60,462 nt of DNA from Nitrosotalea sp. (GTDB lineage Archaea; Thermoproteota; Nitrososphaeria; Nitrososphaerales; Nitrosopumilaceae), in the NCBI GenBank assembly GCA_023251795.1, contig JAHEYD010000006.1:1-60462 (forward strand), given 5' to 3'. Under the pieces are notes generated by a model. That model saw only the letters and a list, made by a program, of their open reading frames with translations, did not search any database and had not been told where the DNA came from. The translations under genes and the position numbers were made by a program. This document shows, piece after piece, positions 44,770 through 53,819 of the stretch. How positions within the stretch are numbered: position 1 is the stretch's first letter; each line of letters starts with the position of its first letter.

Positions 44770-47277
44770 ATGTACTCTTGTCCTAAATGCAAATCAAGGA
44801 TGGAAATGCAAAAAACATTCAACCAAAAGATCATGTTTGGATGCTCTAGTTGTGGATTAGAAGACATTGTAGATTATAAGAAAAATACAGATGAAGCATA
44901 TCTTGATTTTCTAACCAGATTTGATGATGGTAAGGTCCTGACCAAGAAAAAAATGCAGACTGCACTTGAGCAGGAAGGAATAGTGCAAAGTGAAAATGAG
45001 ATAAGAAAAATGATAGGAGACGCTAAACTTGATGATCTAACAAGTTCGATTTTGTTTTCAAGAAAACACTTTGTTTCACATTTTAGGACACTGTCTGAGC
45101 CAGAACCCAATATGGGCAGCAAAGTCATGGAAGTAGGATTAGATGAAAACATTACAAGAGTTTTAGAAGAAAAAGGAATTGAGCGATTTTACAAATTCCA
45201 AGAAGATGCTATACTGGAAATAATGCGTGGAAATAATGTAGTCATTACTGCACCCACAGCATCGGGCAAAACAGAGGCGTTTGTTGTACCCATCATACAA
45301 AAAATTCTTGATGAGAATTCCAAAGGCAGAGTTTTGGCACTTTTTGTATATCCTACCAAGTCTCTCTCAAAGGATCAACTACCAAAGATAAAAGAAATCG
45401 CAGACAGGCTAGGTATAGGAGTATCTGTCTTTGACGGAGATACAAAGACGTCTGATAGACAAAAAATATTTGAAAATCCTCCACAGATAATAATCACAAA
45501 TTTTGATGTGATTCATTATCATTTATGGCATAGGAGTAAGTTTGCTACTTTACTAAATACAATAAAATTTCTTGTTGTAGATGAAGCTCATGTCTATTCT
45601 GGAATATTTGGATCAAATGTGCATTATATCATCAAGAGACTAAAAAGAATATGTCAAAAGCTTCAAATCATTTCATCTTCTGCAACACTTGATAATGCGT
45701 TACCATTTTGTGAACAGCTCTTTGGTGTACAAATGAAATTAGTTTCAGGTTCTGGAAAAAAAGGCAAGACAGATTTTAGTATGCTTTTCCCATCGCTTAG
45801 AACGCAACGCGCTTTAATGGTAGATATAGTAAAAAGTCTGACGTCAAAAAAACACAAGACGCTTGTTTTTAGTAACTCGCATCTAAATTCAGAGCTTTTG
45901 GCAATGCAAGCAAGAAGACAAAAAGTGGATATCAAGGTTCACAGAGCAGGCCTTATGGCAAATTATAGAAAATCAGTTGAGAATGCGTTCAAAAATGATA
46001 CTCTTATGGCAATTTCTGCAACACCAACGCTTGAACTTGGGATAGACGTAGGTGATGTGGATGGAGTAATTTCATCTACCATTCCCGTAAACAGACTAGT
46101 ACAACGAATAGGAAGGGCAGCAAGAAAGGGTCAGAACGGATATGCATTTTTGGTGCTTGGAAACGACCCCATCTCACAATATTACAAAAACCATCCAGAT
46201 GATTACTTTGAGGATGTGGAAAAGATCTACATTGATCCAAAAAATCCATTCGTGGAAGAATTCCAGGTTCTTGCAATGGCAGCTGATAAACCAATTGTAA
46301 AACATGAGCTAAAAGAACATTTTGAAATAATTGAAAGACATGTAGCTTCAGGAAATCTTGTCTTAATTGAAAATAGATACGTTCCAAATTATACACAGAT
46401 TGAATCTTTGTTAAATGATTACAGCATCAGAGGAATTGGAAGATCAATTAACATATTTTTGAATGGAAAAAAAGTTGGTGAACGAGTCCTTCCAATTGCA
46501 CTTGAAGAATTGCATGAATCAGCAGTTTATTTTCTTGCAGGAACACGTTACAAAGTAAGAGAACTTGGATATCCTGAAAAAATGTATGCAAAATTAGAAT
46601 ATCTTCCAAGAGATTATCCATATTATACCAAGGCACTTACAGAAGAATGGCCAACAATTGAAACGGTTTATGAAAAAAGAAAAGCAAATTGTGTCGAAGT
46701 TGCGTTTTGCAAGTTACACATACAAAAACGAGTCTATGGTTATGTCAACATTGAACTTGGCTATGAAGTCACCCAAGGACAAAGAGTGCTTTTAGAAAGA
46801 CCATTAGATTATGATTTTGTCACCAAGGGGATCGTTTTCAAAGCTCCAAGACCAACAAATGAGATCAAGAAAGCAGAAAACGAAGAATATGTTGAAGCAA
46901 GTGCATATCATGCAACAGAACATGTTGTGATAGAAGGCAGCAACATGATAACATGTGGTGTCTCACAAGACCTAGGCGGCATATCTCTTGGAACATCAGG
47001 CCTCATCTTTGTCCATGATTCTGCCATAGGAGGAAGTGGTGCAAGCAAGGCACTTTATGACAGGTTGGAAAAGGCCTTTGAGCGCAGTCTACACATAGTA
47101 AAGGAATGTCCTTGTAAAAACGAGGCAGGATGCCCGCGATGTACGTTTTCTTACAGGTGCGGCAATAACAATGAATACCTCCACAAACTTGCTTCTGCTG
47201 AAGTTTTACGGAGAATAAATGATGGTGAAACAACCGAGGTTTCAGAACCTGTAGAAGGCGATAAACCTCTGGTTTAG
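44770..47277 (+). CDS. DEAD/DEAH-box helicase with N-terminal zinc ribbon and C-terminal DUF1998
   Basis: An 835-residue SF2 helicase. Zinc ribbon Cys4, Cys7, Cys25, Cys28. Motif I APTASGKTEA at 161-170 and DEAH at 271-274, then motifs V-VI with RLVQRIGRAARKGQ. The C-terminal DUF1998 region ends in a four-cysteine cluster (CPC, CPRC) near 780-795. The arrangement is that of MrfA/Hrq1-like DNA-repair helicases, with an added N-terminal zinc ribbon. DNA repair is inferred. Confidence 0.9.
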   Translation: MYSCPKCKSRMEMQKTFNQKIMFGCSSCGLEDIVDYKKNTDEAYLDFLTRFDDGKVLTKKKMQTALEQEGIVQSENEIRKMIGDAKLDDLTSSILFSRKHFVSHFRTLSEPEPNMGSKVMEVGLDENITRVLEEKGIERFYKFQEDAILEIMRGNNVVITAPTASGKTEAFVVPIIQKILDENSKGRVLALFVYPTKSLSKDQLPKIKEIADRLGIGVSVFDGDTKTSDRQKIFENPPQIIITNFDVIHYHLWHRSKFATLLNTIKFLVVDEAHVYSGIFGSNVHYIIKRLKRICQKLQIISSSATLDNALPFCEQLFGVQMKLVSGSGKKGKTDFSMLFPSLRTQRALMVDIVKSLTSKKHKTLVFSNSHLNSELLAMQARRQKVDIKVHRAGLMANYRKSVENAFKNDTLMAISATPTLELGIDVGDVDGVISSTIPVNRLVQRIGRAARKGQNGYAFLVLGNDPISQYYKNHPDDYFEDVEKIYIDPKNPFVEEFQVLAMAADKPIVKHELKEHFEIIERHVASGNLVLIENRYVPNYTQIESLLNDYSIRGIGRSINIFLNGKKVGERVLPIALEELHESAVYFLAGTRYKVRELGYPEKMYAKLEYLPRDYPYYTKALTEEWPTIETVYEKRKANCVEVAFCKLHIQKRVYGYVNIELGYEVTQGQRVLLERPLDYDFVTKGIVFKAPRPTNEIKKAENEEYVEASAYHATEHVVIEGSNMITCGVSQDLGGISLGTSGLIFVHDSAIGGSGASKALYDRLEKAFERSLHIVKECPCKNEAGCPRCTFSYRCGNNNEYLHKLASAEVLRRINDGETTEVSEPVEGDKPLV

Positions 47278-47333
47278 TGATAAAAAAGAATTTTAACAAT
47301 ACAAATTATTAATGCCACTTTCAGATCTCTGTC

Positions 47334-48161
47334 ATGGAAAAAATTGCAATAGTAACTGGCAGTTCAAGTGGCATTGGTTTTGAAACCGCGTTAGCTTTAG
47401 CACGAGAAGGATATTACACATATGCAACAATGCGAGATATAAAAAAAGGCAACCAGATAAAAGAAATTACAAAGAAAGAAAATTTGAAATTACAAGTAAT
47501 TGAGCTTGATGTTGATAAAGACGAAACTGTTCAAGCCGCAATAAACAAAATAATGAACGAAAAAAATAGAATCGATGTTTTAGTAAATAATGCAGGTTAT
47601 GGTCTCTTTGGTTGTCTAGAAGATCTTTCTATGGATGATCTAAAAGCACAGTTTGAAACGAACTTTTTTGGAGTAGTAAGAACATTACAAGCAGTTATTC
47701 CCATAATGCGTAAACAGAAATCAGGAATAATTGTAAATGTTAGTTCGGTTGCAGGCAGGATAGGATTTCCTGTTTCTCCAGCTTATATTAGCTCAAAGTT
47801 TGCACTAGAGGGCTTGAGTGAGTCAATGCGGTACGAGCTTTCTCCATTTGGAATCAATACAATAATCATAGAGCCTGGAGTAATCAAGACAAATTTCATG
47901 TCATCTACAAAAAAATCAATGAAACCAGACTCGGTCTACAAAGAGATAACAGACAAGGTTATCATGGGCATATCCATGATGGCTGAGATGGGCACTCCTC
48001 CACAAGAGGTTGCAAAAACCATTATCAAAGCAATCAAGTCTGAGAATCCTCTGCCAAGGTATACAGTGGGAAATGATGCTGCCATGTTTTTAGAAGCAAA
48101 AAAATCAAAGACCGATATAGAGTTTGAAAATTATATCAAAAAAGAGCTTTTTAGCTCCTAA
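47334..48161 (+). CDS. Short-chain dehydrogenase/reductase
   Basis: A 275-residue classical SDR: TGSSSGIGFETALALA cofactor motif, NNAGYGLFG, Ser in VNVSSVAG and YISSKFALEGLSES with the Tyr-x-x-x-Lys pair. The IEPGVIKTNF motif resembles retinol/steroid-type SDRs. Substrate unknown. ATG start about 55 bp after the helicase. Confidence 0.88.
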   Translation: MEKIAIVTGSSSGIGFETALALAREGYYTYATMRDIKKGNQIKEITKKENLKLQVIELDVDKDETVQAAINKIMNEKNRIDVLVNNAGYGLFGCLEDLSMDDLKAQFETNFFGVVRTLQAVIPIMRKQKSGIIVNVSSVAGRIGFPVSPAYISSKFALEGLSESMRYELSPFGINTIIIEPGVIKTNFMSSTKKSMKPDSVYKEITDKVIMGISMMAEMGTPPQEVAKTIIKAIKSENPLPRYTVGNDAAMFLEAKKSKTDIEFENYIKKELFSS

Positions 48162-48219
48162 AATATATCAATTCGTACTTTTTCAATAAACTGTTAACCA
48201 ATAACTATTTGGATTAATC

Positions 48220-48238
48220 CAATCTGTCACACAGATTG
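48220..48238. promoter_or_regulatory. Perfect 8-bp inverted repeat upstream of topoisomerase IB
   Basis: CAATCTGT-CAC-ACAGATTG is a perfect palindrome with a 3-bp centre, about 94 bp upstream of the topoisomerase ATG. It is preceded directly by the palindrome GGATTAATCC (48211-48220) and followed by CATGCATG (48240-48247). It may be an operator, or the terminator-like end of the SDR transcript, though no T-run follows. Confidence 0.45.
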
Positions 48239-48331
48239 CCATGCATGTGTGTGGTTAGATTGATATACACGCGCAGTCAATTTTTATCAAAGTCAACAGA
48301 TTTAGGCACACTAAATTGGTGATATTTCAAA

Positions 48332-49900
48332 ATGAAATGGAAAACTCTACAACATAATGGCATAGCTTTTCCCCCATCCTTTGAGTCAAAGGGGATAACT
48401 ATCAAGATCAAGGGAGAAAAAATACCATTGAATTTGGAACAGGAGGAGATGGTCTACCAGTGGGCAAAGAAAAAAGATACACCGTATGTTCAGGACAAAG
48501 TCTTTTGTAAAAACTTCCTAGAAGACTTCGTTAAGGTTCTTCCTGCAAAATACAAAGGCATTTCACTATCTGATATTGATTTTTCTGAGGCAAATAAAGT
48601 GGTAGATAAAGAAAAAGATTCCAAATTAACATTAGATAAAGAACAAAAAAAGAAGATTGCTGCACAACGAAAAGAGATCAAAGAAAAAATGAAGGCAAAG
48701 TACGGAGTCGCAATAATTGACGGAAAACAAGTCGATGTTGCTAACTGGATGGCAGAGCCTCCTGGTCTTTTCATAGGTAGAGGTGACCATCCCCTGAGAG
48801 GAAGATGGAAACCAAGGATTACTCAAAAAGATATAACGCTAAACTTGGGAAAAGATGCCAAAGTGCCAGAAGGAGACTGGGGAAAGATAATTCATGAACA
48901 AGATTTTATGTGGCTTGCAAGCTGGGAGGACTATCTTACACAAAAACGCAAGTATGTGTGGCTTTCTGATACCTCCGATCTAAAACAAGAGCGAGACAAA
49001 ATGAAGTATGATAAGGCAATAAAGCTTTCAGAGCACATTGACAAAGTATTGAGTAAGATTGTAGAAGAAATGACAGATCGTGATGAGAAAGTAAGAAGAG
49101 TTGCTACTGTATGTTATTTGATTTTTAAAACTGCGATGAGGGTAGGAGACGAAAAAGATCCTGATGAAGCAGATACTGTAGGTGCAACTACATTAAGAGT
49201 TGAACACATTAAACTGAAACCGGATGCGATAGAGTTTGATTTTCTTGGAAAAGATAGTGTAAGATGGCAAAAATCATATGCAATAAAAGGCCAAGACAAA
49301 ACACTTTATGACAATCTGAAAAAGTTTACAGAAAAGAAAAAACCAGACGAACAAATTTTTCATGACATTACATCAAGACATGTGAATGAATTTCTTGGAA
49401 AGATAGTAAAGGGATTGACTGCCAAAGTCTTTAGAACTTACTTAGCAACTTCAGTAGTTACAGACTATCTCAAAAAAGTCAATGATTTGGATTCAGAGTC
49501 AGAGAATCTTAAGATTTATCATGCCAAGCTAGCAAATCTGGAGGCTGCCATTACATGCAACCACAAGAGAACCATTCCAAAGAGCTTTGAAGAGTCATTA
49601 CAGAAAAAGAGAGATGCCTTAAAGAAGCTAAAAGAGACACAGGCAAAGACTGAAAAACAAAAAGAAAAACTAAAGCTTCGAGAGGAAAAAATGAAGCTTA
49701 CAATAGATCTTACAGAGAAAACAAGAGACTACAACTTGGGAACTTCGCTTAGAAACTACATAGACCCACGAGTCTTCAAAGCATGGACTGATCAAGTTGG
49801 ATTAGAGTGGGAGAAGCTTTACACATATGCCCTTCAAAAGAAATTTCAATGGGTTTCAAAGACAGATGTTGACTGGAAAAAAATTGCAAATGCCGAGTAA
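48332..49900 (+). CDS. topIB: DNA topoisomerase IB (eukaryote-type)
   Basis: A 522-residue type IB topoisomerase. The N-terminal core begins WKTLQHNGIAFPP, the AMRVGDEKDPDEADTVGATTLR motif carries an active-site Arg, and the C-terminal LRNYIDPR motif holds the nucleophile Tyr476. A charged coiled-coil linker spans about 400-460, as in human Top1, but the long N-terminal domain is absent. TopIB is a marker of Nitrososphaeria among archaea. It relaxes supercoils without ATP. Confidence 0.96.
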   Translation: MKWKTLQHNGIAFPPSFESKGITIKIKGEKIPLNLEQEEMVYQWAKKKDTPYVQDKVFCKNFLEDFVKVLPAKYKGISLSDIDFSEANKVVDKEKDSKLTLDKEQKKKIAAQRKEIKEKMKAKYGVAIIDGKQVDVANWMAEPPGLFIGRGDHPLRGRWKPRITQKDITLNLGKDAKVPEGDWGKIIHEQDFMWLASWEDYLTQKRKYVWLSDTSDLKQERDKMKYDKAIKLSEHIDKVLSKIVEEMTDRDEKVRRVATVCYLIFKTAMRVGDEKDPDEADTVGATTLRVEHIKLKPDAIEFDFLGKDSVRWQKSYAIKGQDKTLYDNLKKFTEKKKPDEQIFHDITSRHVNEFLGKIVKGLTAKVFRTYLATSVVTDYLKKVNDLDSESENLKIYHAKLANLEAAITCNHKRTIPKSFEESLQKKRDALKKLKETQAKTEKQKEKLKLREEKMKLTIDLTEKTRDYNLGTSLRNYIDPRVFKAWTDQVGLEWEKLYTYALQKKFQWVSKTDVDWKKIANAE

Positions 49901-49938
49901 GCTACATTTAATTGCATCAAGAAGTTAGGCGAATTTGT

Positions 49939-50033
49939 GCCGGGGTAGCTCAGCCTGGCCTAGAGTGCCAGTCTCCTCATAAAGGGTAATACTCATAATC
50001 TGGAGGTCGTGGGTTCGAAACCCACCCCCGGTA
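49939..50033 (+). tRNA. tRNA-Met (CAT), with a 19-nt intron
   Basis: Acceptor GCCGGGG pairs with CCCCGGT (G1-T72 wobble), discriminator A. D-arm GCTC/GAGT, T-arm GTGGG-TTCGAAA-CCCAC. After removal of 49972-49990 the anticodon arm is CCAGA-CTCATAA-TCTGG, a perfect 5-bp stem with anticodon CAT. The G1-C2 start, not A1, argues for an elongator tRNA. No CCA is encoded. The gene lies 38 bp after topoisomerase IB. Confidence 0.92.
49972..49990 (+). other. Non-canonical tRNA intron, position 30/31
   Basis: The 19-nt insert sits within the anticodon stem, not at 37/38. A bulge-helix-bulge forms: outer GAG/CTC, central TGCC/GGTA (one G-T pair), bulges AG^T and AT^A cut after the second base. This is the substrate of the archaeal splicing endonuclease. 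Confidence 0.8.
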
Positions 50034-50110
50034 TACACAATTGTGTATGATATGACAAAAGAAGATGATAGGTCAGAGTAGTGTTACCATAATTTGTTCT
50101 GCAGAATCAG

Positions 50111-50494
50111 TTAAGCCTTGATTAATTTATGATCATCAAGTATTATTTTGTGTTCAATTTTATCATTCTGATTTTTGCTTACACCATAGGTCTTTTTTAT
50201 GAGGTTTTTTACTAGTTCAATATCGTTTTCAAGCAACTCTTCGTATGGATCTCTGCCCACGAATTTTGCAAAAGAACTCTCTTGCGTTGGAAGATCCGAG
50301 TCATTATAACTTATGAAATATTCTGCAGATACTTTTGTTGAACCTCTGTCTTTTTTATACTGTGATTTCTTGATGTGAGCAGGCAGTTTCTTTTCAATAT
50401 CTATCAGATCAATCAAAGGATCACACATTCCACCGATGTAATAAGGCGAATCTACTGTAGTAAAATTGAATCCAACTTTACATCTTGCTTGCAT
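50111..50494 (-). CDS. Hypothetical protein
   Basis: A 127-residue soluble protein, charged, with Cys5 and Cys24 and a C-terminal stretch rich in Lys, Asp and Ile (KIEHKIILDDHKLIK). No family recognized. It starts with ATG about 85 bp before the TBP gene end, in the same direction. Codon use looks like its neighbours, so I keep it as a real gene. Confidence 0.55.
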   Translation of the reverse strand: MQARCKVGFNFTTVDSPYYIGGMCDPLIDLIDIEKKLPAHIKKSQYKKDRGSTKVSAEYFISYNDSDLPTQESSFAKFVGRDPYEELLENDIELVKNLIKKTYGVSKNQNDKIEHKIILDDHKLIKA

Positions 50495-50578
50495 GTGTTG
50501 TGTATACGTATGTTCAATAAGAATGGTCTTATAGTTCAGAATTTCATCGAAAAAGAATAACTTGTAGATAAAAACGAC

Positions 50579-51142
50579 TCATCGGTCGTATATCATTAGT
50601 TCTTTTTCCTCAAGCATCGTGTGTAGGTTGTGCACTGACCTGTAAACTTCGGTTTCCTTTTTTGCGCCAGTACAAACTAATTTTCCTGATGCAAAAATCA
50701 AAATTACTGTCTTTGGATCAAGCATTCTGTGTATCAATCCAGGAAATTGTTCTGGCTCGTACATGCTTCGTGGCAGGCTTCTTGCTGCTTTCTCTAGATG
50801 AACTTTTCCACCAAGGTTTACAGAAGCTACAATGTTTTGTATTACAATGACGGGTTCGTTTTTTATCTTTATTTTGCTTTTTCGAAGTTTTTGTACCACG
50901 CTTTTGACTGCGTTTACTGACTGTTCTTCAGATTTTGCTCCAGTGCAAACCATCTTACCAGAGCTAAATATCAGTGTCGCAGTCTTTGGTGATTTTTGTC
51001 TAAATACTAATCCTGGAAACTGTTCAGGATGATACTCTGTATCAGGGAATTTTTTTGTGATATCATTGAGATCAATTCTTTGATCAACAGATGCTGAAGC
51101 TACGACATTTACTATACTTACCATTGGCTTTGTTTGAGTCAT
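50579..51142 (-). CDS. tbp: TATA-box-binding protein
   Basis: A 187-residue TBP with two direct repeats (FPDTEYHPEQFPGLVFR and LPRSMYEPEQFPGLIHR), each followed by the SGK-(M/L)-VCTGAK motif. It binds TATA boxes and recruits TFB and RNA polymerase. It has a strong TATA box of its own and an ATG at the predicted start of transcription, so its mRNA is probably leaderless and may be autoregulated. Confidence 0.98.
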   Translation of the reverse strand: MTQTKPMVSIVNVVASASVDQRIDLNDITKKFPDTEYHPEQFPGLVFRQKSPKTATLIFSSGKMVCTGAKSEEQSVNAVKSVVQKLRKSKIKIKNEPVIVIQNIVASVNLGGKVHLEKAARSLPRSMYEPEQFPGLIHRMLDPKTVILIFASGKLVCTGAKKETEVYRSVHNLHTMLEEKELMIYDR

Positions 51143-51162
51143 GTTTGATTCGATATCTTTCC

Positions 51163-51174
51163 ACTATATATACT
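51163..51174 (-). promoter_or_regulatory. TATA box of the tbp gene
   Basis: AGTATATATAGT on the minus strand, centred 26 bp before the tbp ATG. The spacing predicts a leaderless transcript. Confidence 0.65.
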
Positions 51175-51272
51175 CAGTAATGTTATGTCATGCAAATTAT
51201 CTAATTTTCAGATGCCATACTCCCGTATACAATAATTAATGTTAAATTAGTTCAGAGCATCACCCATTTGAG

Positions 51273-52463
51273 ATGGAAGAGTTTGAGGAATTTGCTCTGG
51301 CATTAATGGATCAGTTGTCTATTGAAATAAACGAAGAAAAGGAAATTACTTCTACATCTTCTATTGCTACACAAGCACTGTCTTCTATAGTAAAATTTGA
51401 AGACAGCAAAGTTCTAGCTTATTCCATTTTTCCCAAGATGGCAGAAAAAGTATCAGAGTTTACAGGGATTGTTGTTTCTCCTGAAACAAAAATTGAACTT
51501 TTAGATTTAGTTGAACTCAAAAAACTAAAGGGAAGAAAGGTTTTCCCAACAAAAGATGCAGTTGAATTTGTGGATGAACTTTTCACAGCTATATCTCTTG
51601 AAAAAATAGACAAACTGGCTGAGCTTATGAAAAAAGATACGATGAGGTTCCTTGTTTATTCTACATATGCAAAATCATACATCTCCAAGATTTCCACTAC
51701 ATACGGGGACTATCTTGATTCTAAGATATTTTTGAATAAATTTGTTCTTGAGAGTTACCCACAGATAATTTTACACAAGAAGGGCCAGCCATACGAATCT
51801 AATTTTGATTATGTGAATTCAGGATATGCTGGTGCATTGAAGATGACAATACTTGAAGAACAAATTCACTCTATACAAACAAATCTTCAGGAGATAAACA
51901 AACAAGCAGTAAGAGATGTCAATGCAATAAATGAAGAACTTGCAAAGATAATTTTGGCTTTAGACGATACAACAGTAAACAAACTTTCTGAATATCTGCA
52001 AATACCTCCAATCCCAGAAGAATTTCCCATAGCAAGACGAGCGAATCTCTTTTTTGTGTTAAACCCAGACACGTTTATTGTTCAGGTACTAGGTCCCGAC
52101 GTAATGACTTTCACCAAAGTAACAGTTGATCCAAAAATTTCTGAAATGATTCCACAATTACTAGACATATATCAAAGATGGTTAAAGCCAATACAGATTC
52201 ATCATGCAGCGTTCACAACAATGGAAGGCATGGCAGAATTTGCGGTACAAAATATTCTAAAAGATGACAAAGACTTTCAAAACTATCTTGTTACATTTGC
52301 CAATACCGATATCACCACATATCAAGTAAGAAAAAGCATGGGAAAGGACTTTACAGAAGCAGTATTTGCAAAACTTGGTAAGAATACCTATCGCACTCTA
52401 ATTGAAAACCCACCAACTACAAGAGAGCTAAAAAATCCTGAGATTTATCTACAAAGGCTATGA
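51273..52463 (+). CDS. Conserved-looking protein of unknown function, coupled to a transglutaminase-like gene
   Basis: A 396-residue soluble protein, mostly helical. A coiled-coil-like stretch lies around 195-235 (LEEQIHSIQTNLQEINKQAV). No Cys, no catalytic motif and no signal peptide are seen. It is divergent from tbp. Its TGA overlaps the next ATG (ATGA), so the two products are translated together. I do not recognize the family. Confidence 0.7.
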   Translation: MEEFEEFALALMDQLSIEINEEKEITSTSSIATQALSSIVKFEDSKVLAYSIFPKMAEKVSEFTGIVVSPETKIELLDLVELKKLKGRKVFPTKDAVEFVDELFTAISLEKIDKLAELMKKDTMRFLVYSTYAKSYISKISTTYGDYLDSKIFLNKFVLESYPQIILHKKGQPYESNFDYVNSGYAGALKMTILEEQIHSIQTNLQEINKQAVRDVNAINEELAKIILALDDTTVNKLSEYLQIPPIPEEFPIARRANLFFVLNPDTFIVQVLGPDVMTFTKVTVDPKISEMIPQLLDIYQRWLKPIQIHHAAFTTMEGMAEFAVQNILKDDKDFQNYLVTFANTDITTYQVRKSMGKDFTEAVFAKLGKNTYRTLIENPPTTRELKNPEIYLQRL

Positions 52464-53284
52464 GTCAAGATTTTGATCCATTTGTTGCAGAACTAGTTTC
52501 ATATGTCTCAGATCCCAGACATTCACTTGTAGAAAAGTGTCTCAAGATTGCACAGACTTTTGGATACCCCAATTTGAGCATAACAGAATACGTAGATAAA
52601 TTGAACTTGATGGGCAAGACATTACGGAATTTGGTATCAGGTGTGAAAAATCCGACATACCTTATTTCTATACTAAATGAGTACATGTTTGACACGCTGG
52701 AATTTTCTGGAAATAATGATGATTTCTATAATCCAAACAATAATCTCCTAAATGTAGTAATTGACAGAAAGGTTGGCATTCCAATAACATTATCTATAAT
52801 CTATATCGAGCTTGCCAAACACATAGGACTTGATTTGCGTCCTGTAGGTTTTCCAAGTCATTTTCTTGTAAAACATACCGAAGAAATGATTATTGATCCG
52901 TTTGGAGGTGGCAGGTTACTTACAATAGATGACCTTCATGAGATCCTTAACCAAAGTTATGGTGGAGGAGTAGAGTTTGTACCACAGTTTTTAGATGAAA
53001 TTGAGCCTGAAAAAATTTTGATACGCATATCTAGAAATCTCAAAAACTCCTATACCGAGTCGTTTAATTATCAAATGGCAATGCGATGCATCAATTTTAT
53101 CCTCAATATAGAACCAAATGCTGCAGAGGAAGTAAGAGACAGGGGAATCTTAGAAGCAAGATTACTTCATTATGATCTTGCACTGGAATCACTAAACAAA
53201 TACTTGGAGCTATCACCAGAAGCAGATGATGTTGATGGAGTACTAGATTTGATAAAAAGTATCAAAGAGAGAACTAGTCAATAA
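52460..53284 (+). CDS. SirB1-like transglutaminase-fold protein with TPR-like tail
   Basis: A 274-residue protein of the SirB1/YchA group. The segment NVVIDRKVGIPITLSIIYIELAK followed by GFPSHFLVKH is the family core (shown here in part: GIPITLSIIYIELAK). The Cys of classical transglutaminases is absent; position-equivalent Ser is seen, so peptidase activity is doubtful. Residues 200-270 are TPR-like (AMRCINFILNIEPNAAEEVRD). ATG overlaps the upstream stop by 4 bp. Confidence 0.78.
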   Translation: MSQDFDPFVAELVSYVSDPRHSLVEKCLKIAQTFGYPNLSITEYVDKLNLMGKTLRNLVSGVKNPTYLISILNEYMFDTLEFSGNNDDFYNPNNNLLNVVIDRKVGIPITLSIIYIELAKHIGLDLRPVGFPSHFLVKHTEEMIIDPFGGGRLLTIDDLHEILNQSYGGGVEFVPQFLDEIEPEKILIRISRNLKNSYTESFNYQMAMRCINFILNIEPNAAEEVRDRGILEARLLHYDLALESLNKYLELSPEADDVDGVLDLIKSIKERTSQ

Positions 53285-53447
53285 TTGACGCAATGTCCTT
53301 TCCGTGTTTTATTTGTGATACCTCATGACGAGCTATCTTGTTTCGTATAGCACCTTTTATGACATCAAGTTCATTTTTTAAAGTGGCAATCTCGTCTTCT
53401 AGTCTTGCAACTCGCTCATAAATCGATTCTTCGTTTTCGGCGCTCAT
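53274..53447 (-). CDS. Small coiled-coil protein
   Basis: A 57-residue charged protein from ATG 53445-53447 (MSAENEESIYERVARLEDE). Heptads with Leu/Ile at a/d suggest a coiled coil over residues 8-40. An in-frame ATG 15 bp upstream is possible. A TATA-like TAAATTTTTA lies ~40 bp upstream. It overlaps the convergent SirB1-like gene by 11 bp. Confidence 0.5.
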   Translation of the reverse strand: MSAENEESIYERVARLEDEIATLKNELDVIKGAIRNKIARHEVSQIKHGKDIASIID

Positions 53448-53517
53448 ACGGATATAGAGCACAAAAATGACCTTAAAAATTTATGGGTCATTTTTTTGAG
53501 TCTAGTCAGTTTTTATT

Positions 53518-53679
53518 CTATAGTGTAAATTCAGAGTTGCAAGCTTGGCACTTGCCTTTTTCAACGCCAGTTGCACCTATAATCAAAATCTTGCCAATTG
53601 TTCCACATTTTGGACACAGGCCAGTAGTTACATTTCTTGGTGAACTTGGTTTTACTTTTACTGTCTTCCTTCGCACCAT
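53518..53679 (-). CDS. Small zinc-ribbon protein
   Basis: A 53-residue protein read directly: it starts MVRRKTVKVKPSSPR, then CPKCG (22-26) and CQAC (44-47), a treble-clef/zinc-ribbon spacing, ending in NSEFTL. It lies between tRNA-Ser and the coiled-coil gene, all on the minus strand. Function unknown; small zinc ribbons of this kind are frequent in thaumarchaea. Confidence 0.72.
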   Translation of the reverse strand: MVRRKTVKVKPSSPRNVTTGLCPKCGTIGKILIIGATGVEKGKCQACNSEFTL

Positions 53680-53735
53680 TATTCCACAATTCCAAAGTCG
53701 GATTATTAAGTCTAAGCGTTTGGGTTTTCAAAAAG

Positions 53736-53819
53736 CGCGGGGAGTGGGATTCGAACCCACGGGTCCTTGCGGACATGGGATTAGCAATCCCACGCCCTAC
53801 CAGGCTAGGCGACCCCCGC
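53736..53819 (-). tRNA. tRNA-Ser (GCT)
   Basis: Acceptor GCGGGGG with TCCCCGC, discriminator G. Anticodon arm TGGGA-TTGCTAA-TCCCA gives anticodon GCT. A long variable arm (GTCC-GCAA-GGAC) confirms a class II serine tRNA. T-arm GTGGG-TTCGAAT-CCCAC. No intron and no encoded CCA; a T-run follows the 3' end and may terminate transcription. Confidence 0.95.
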
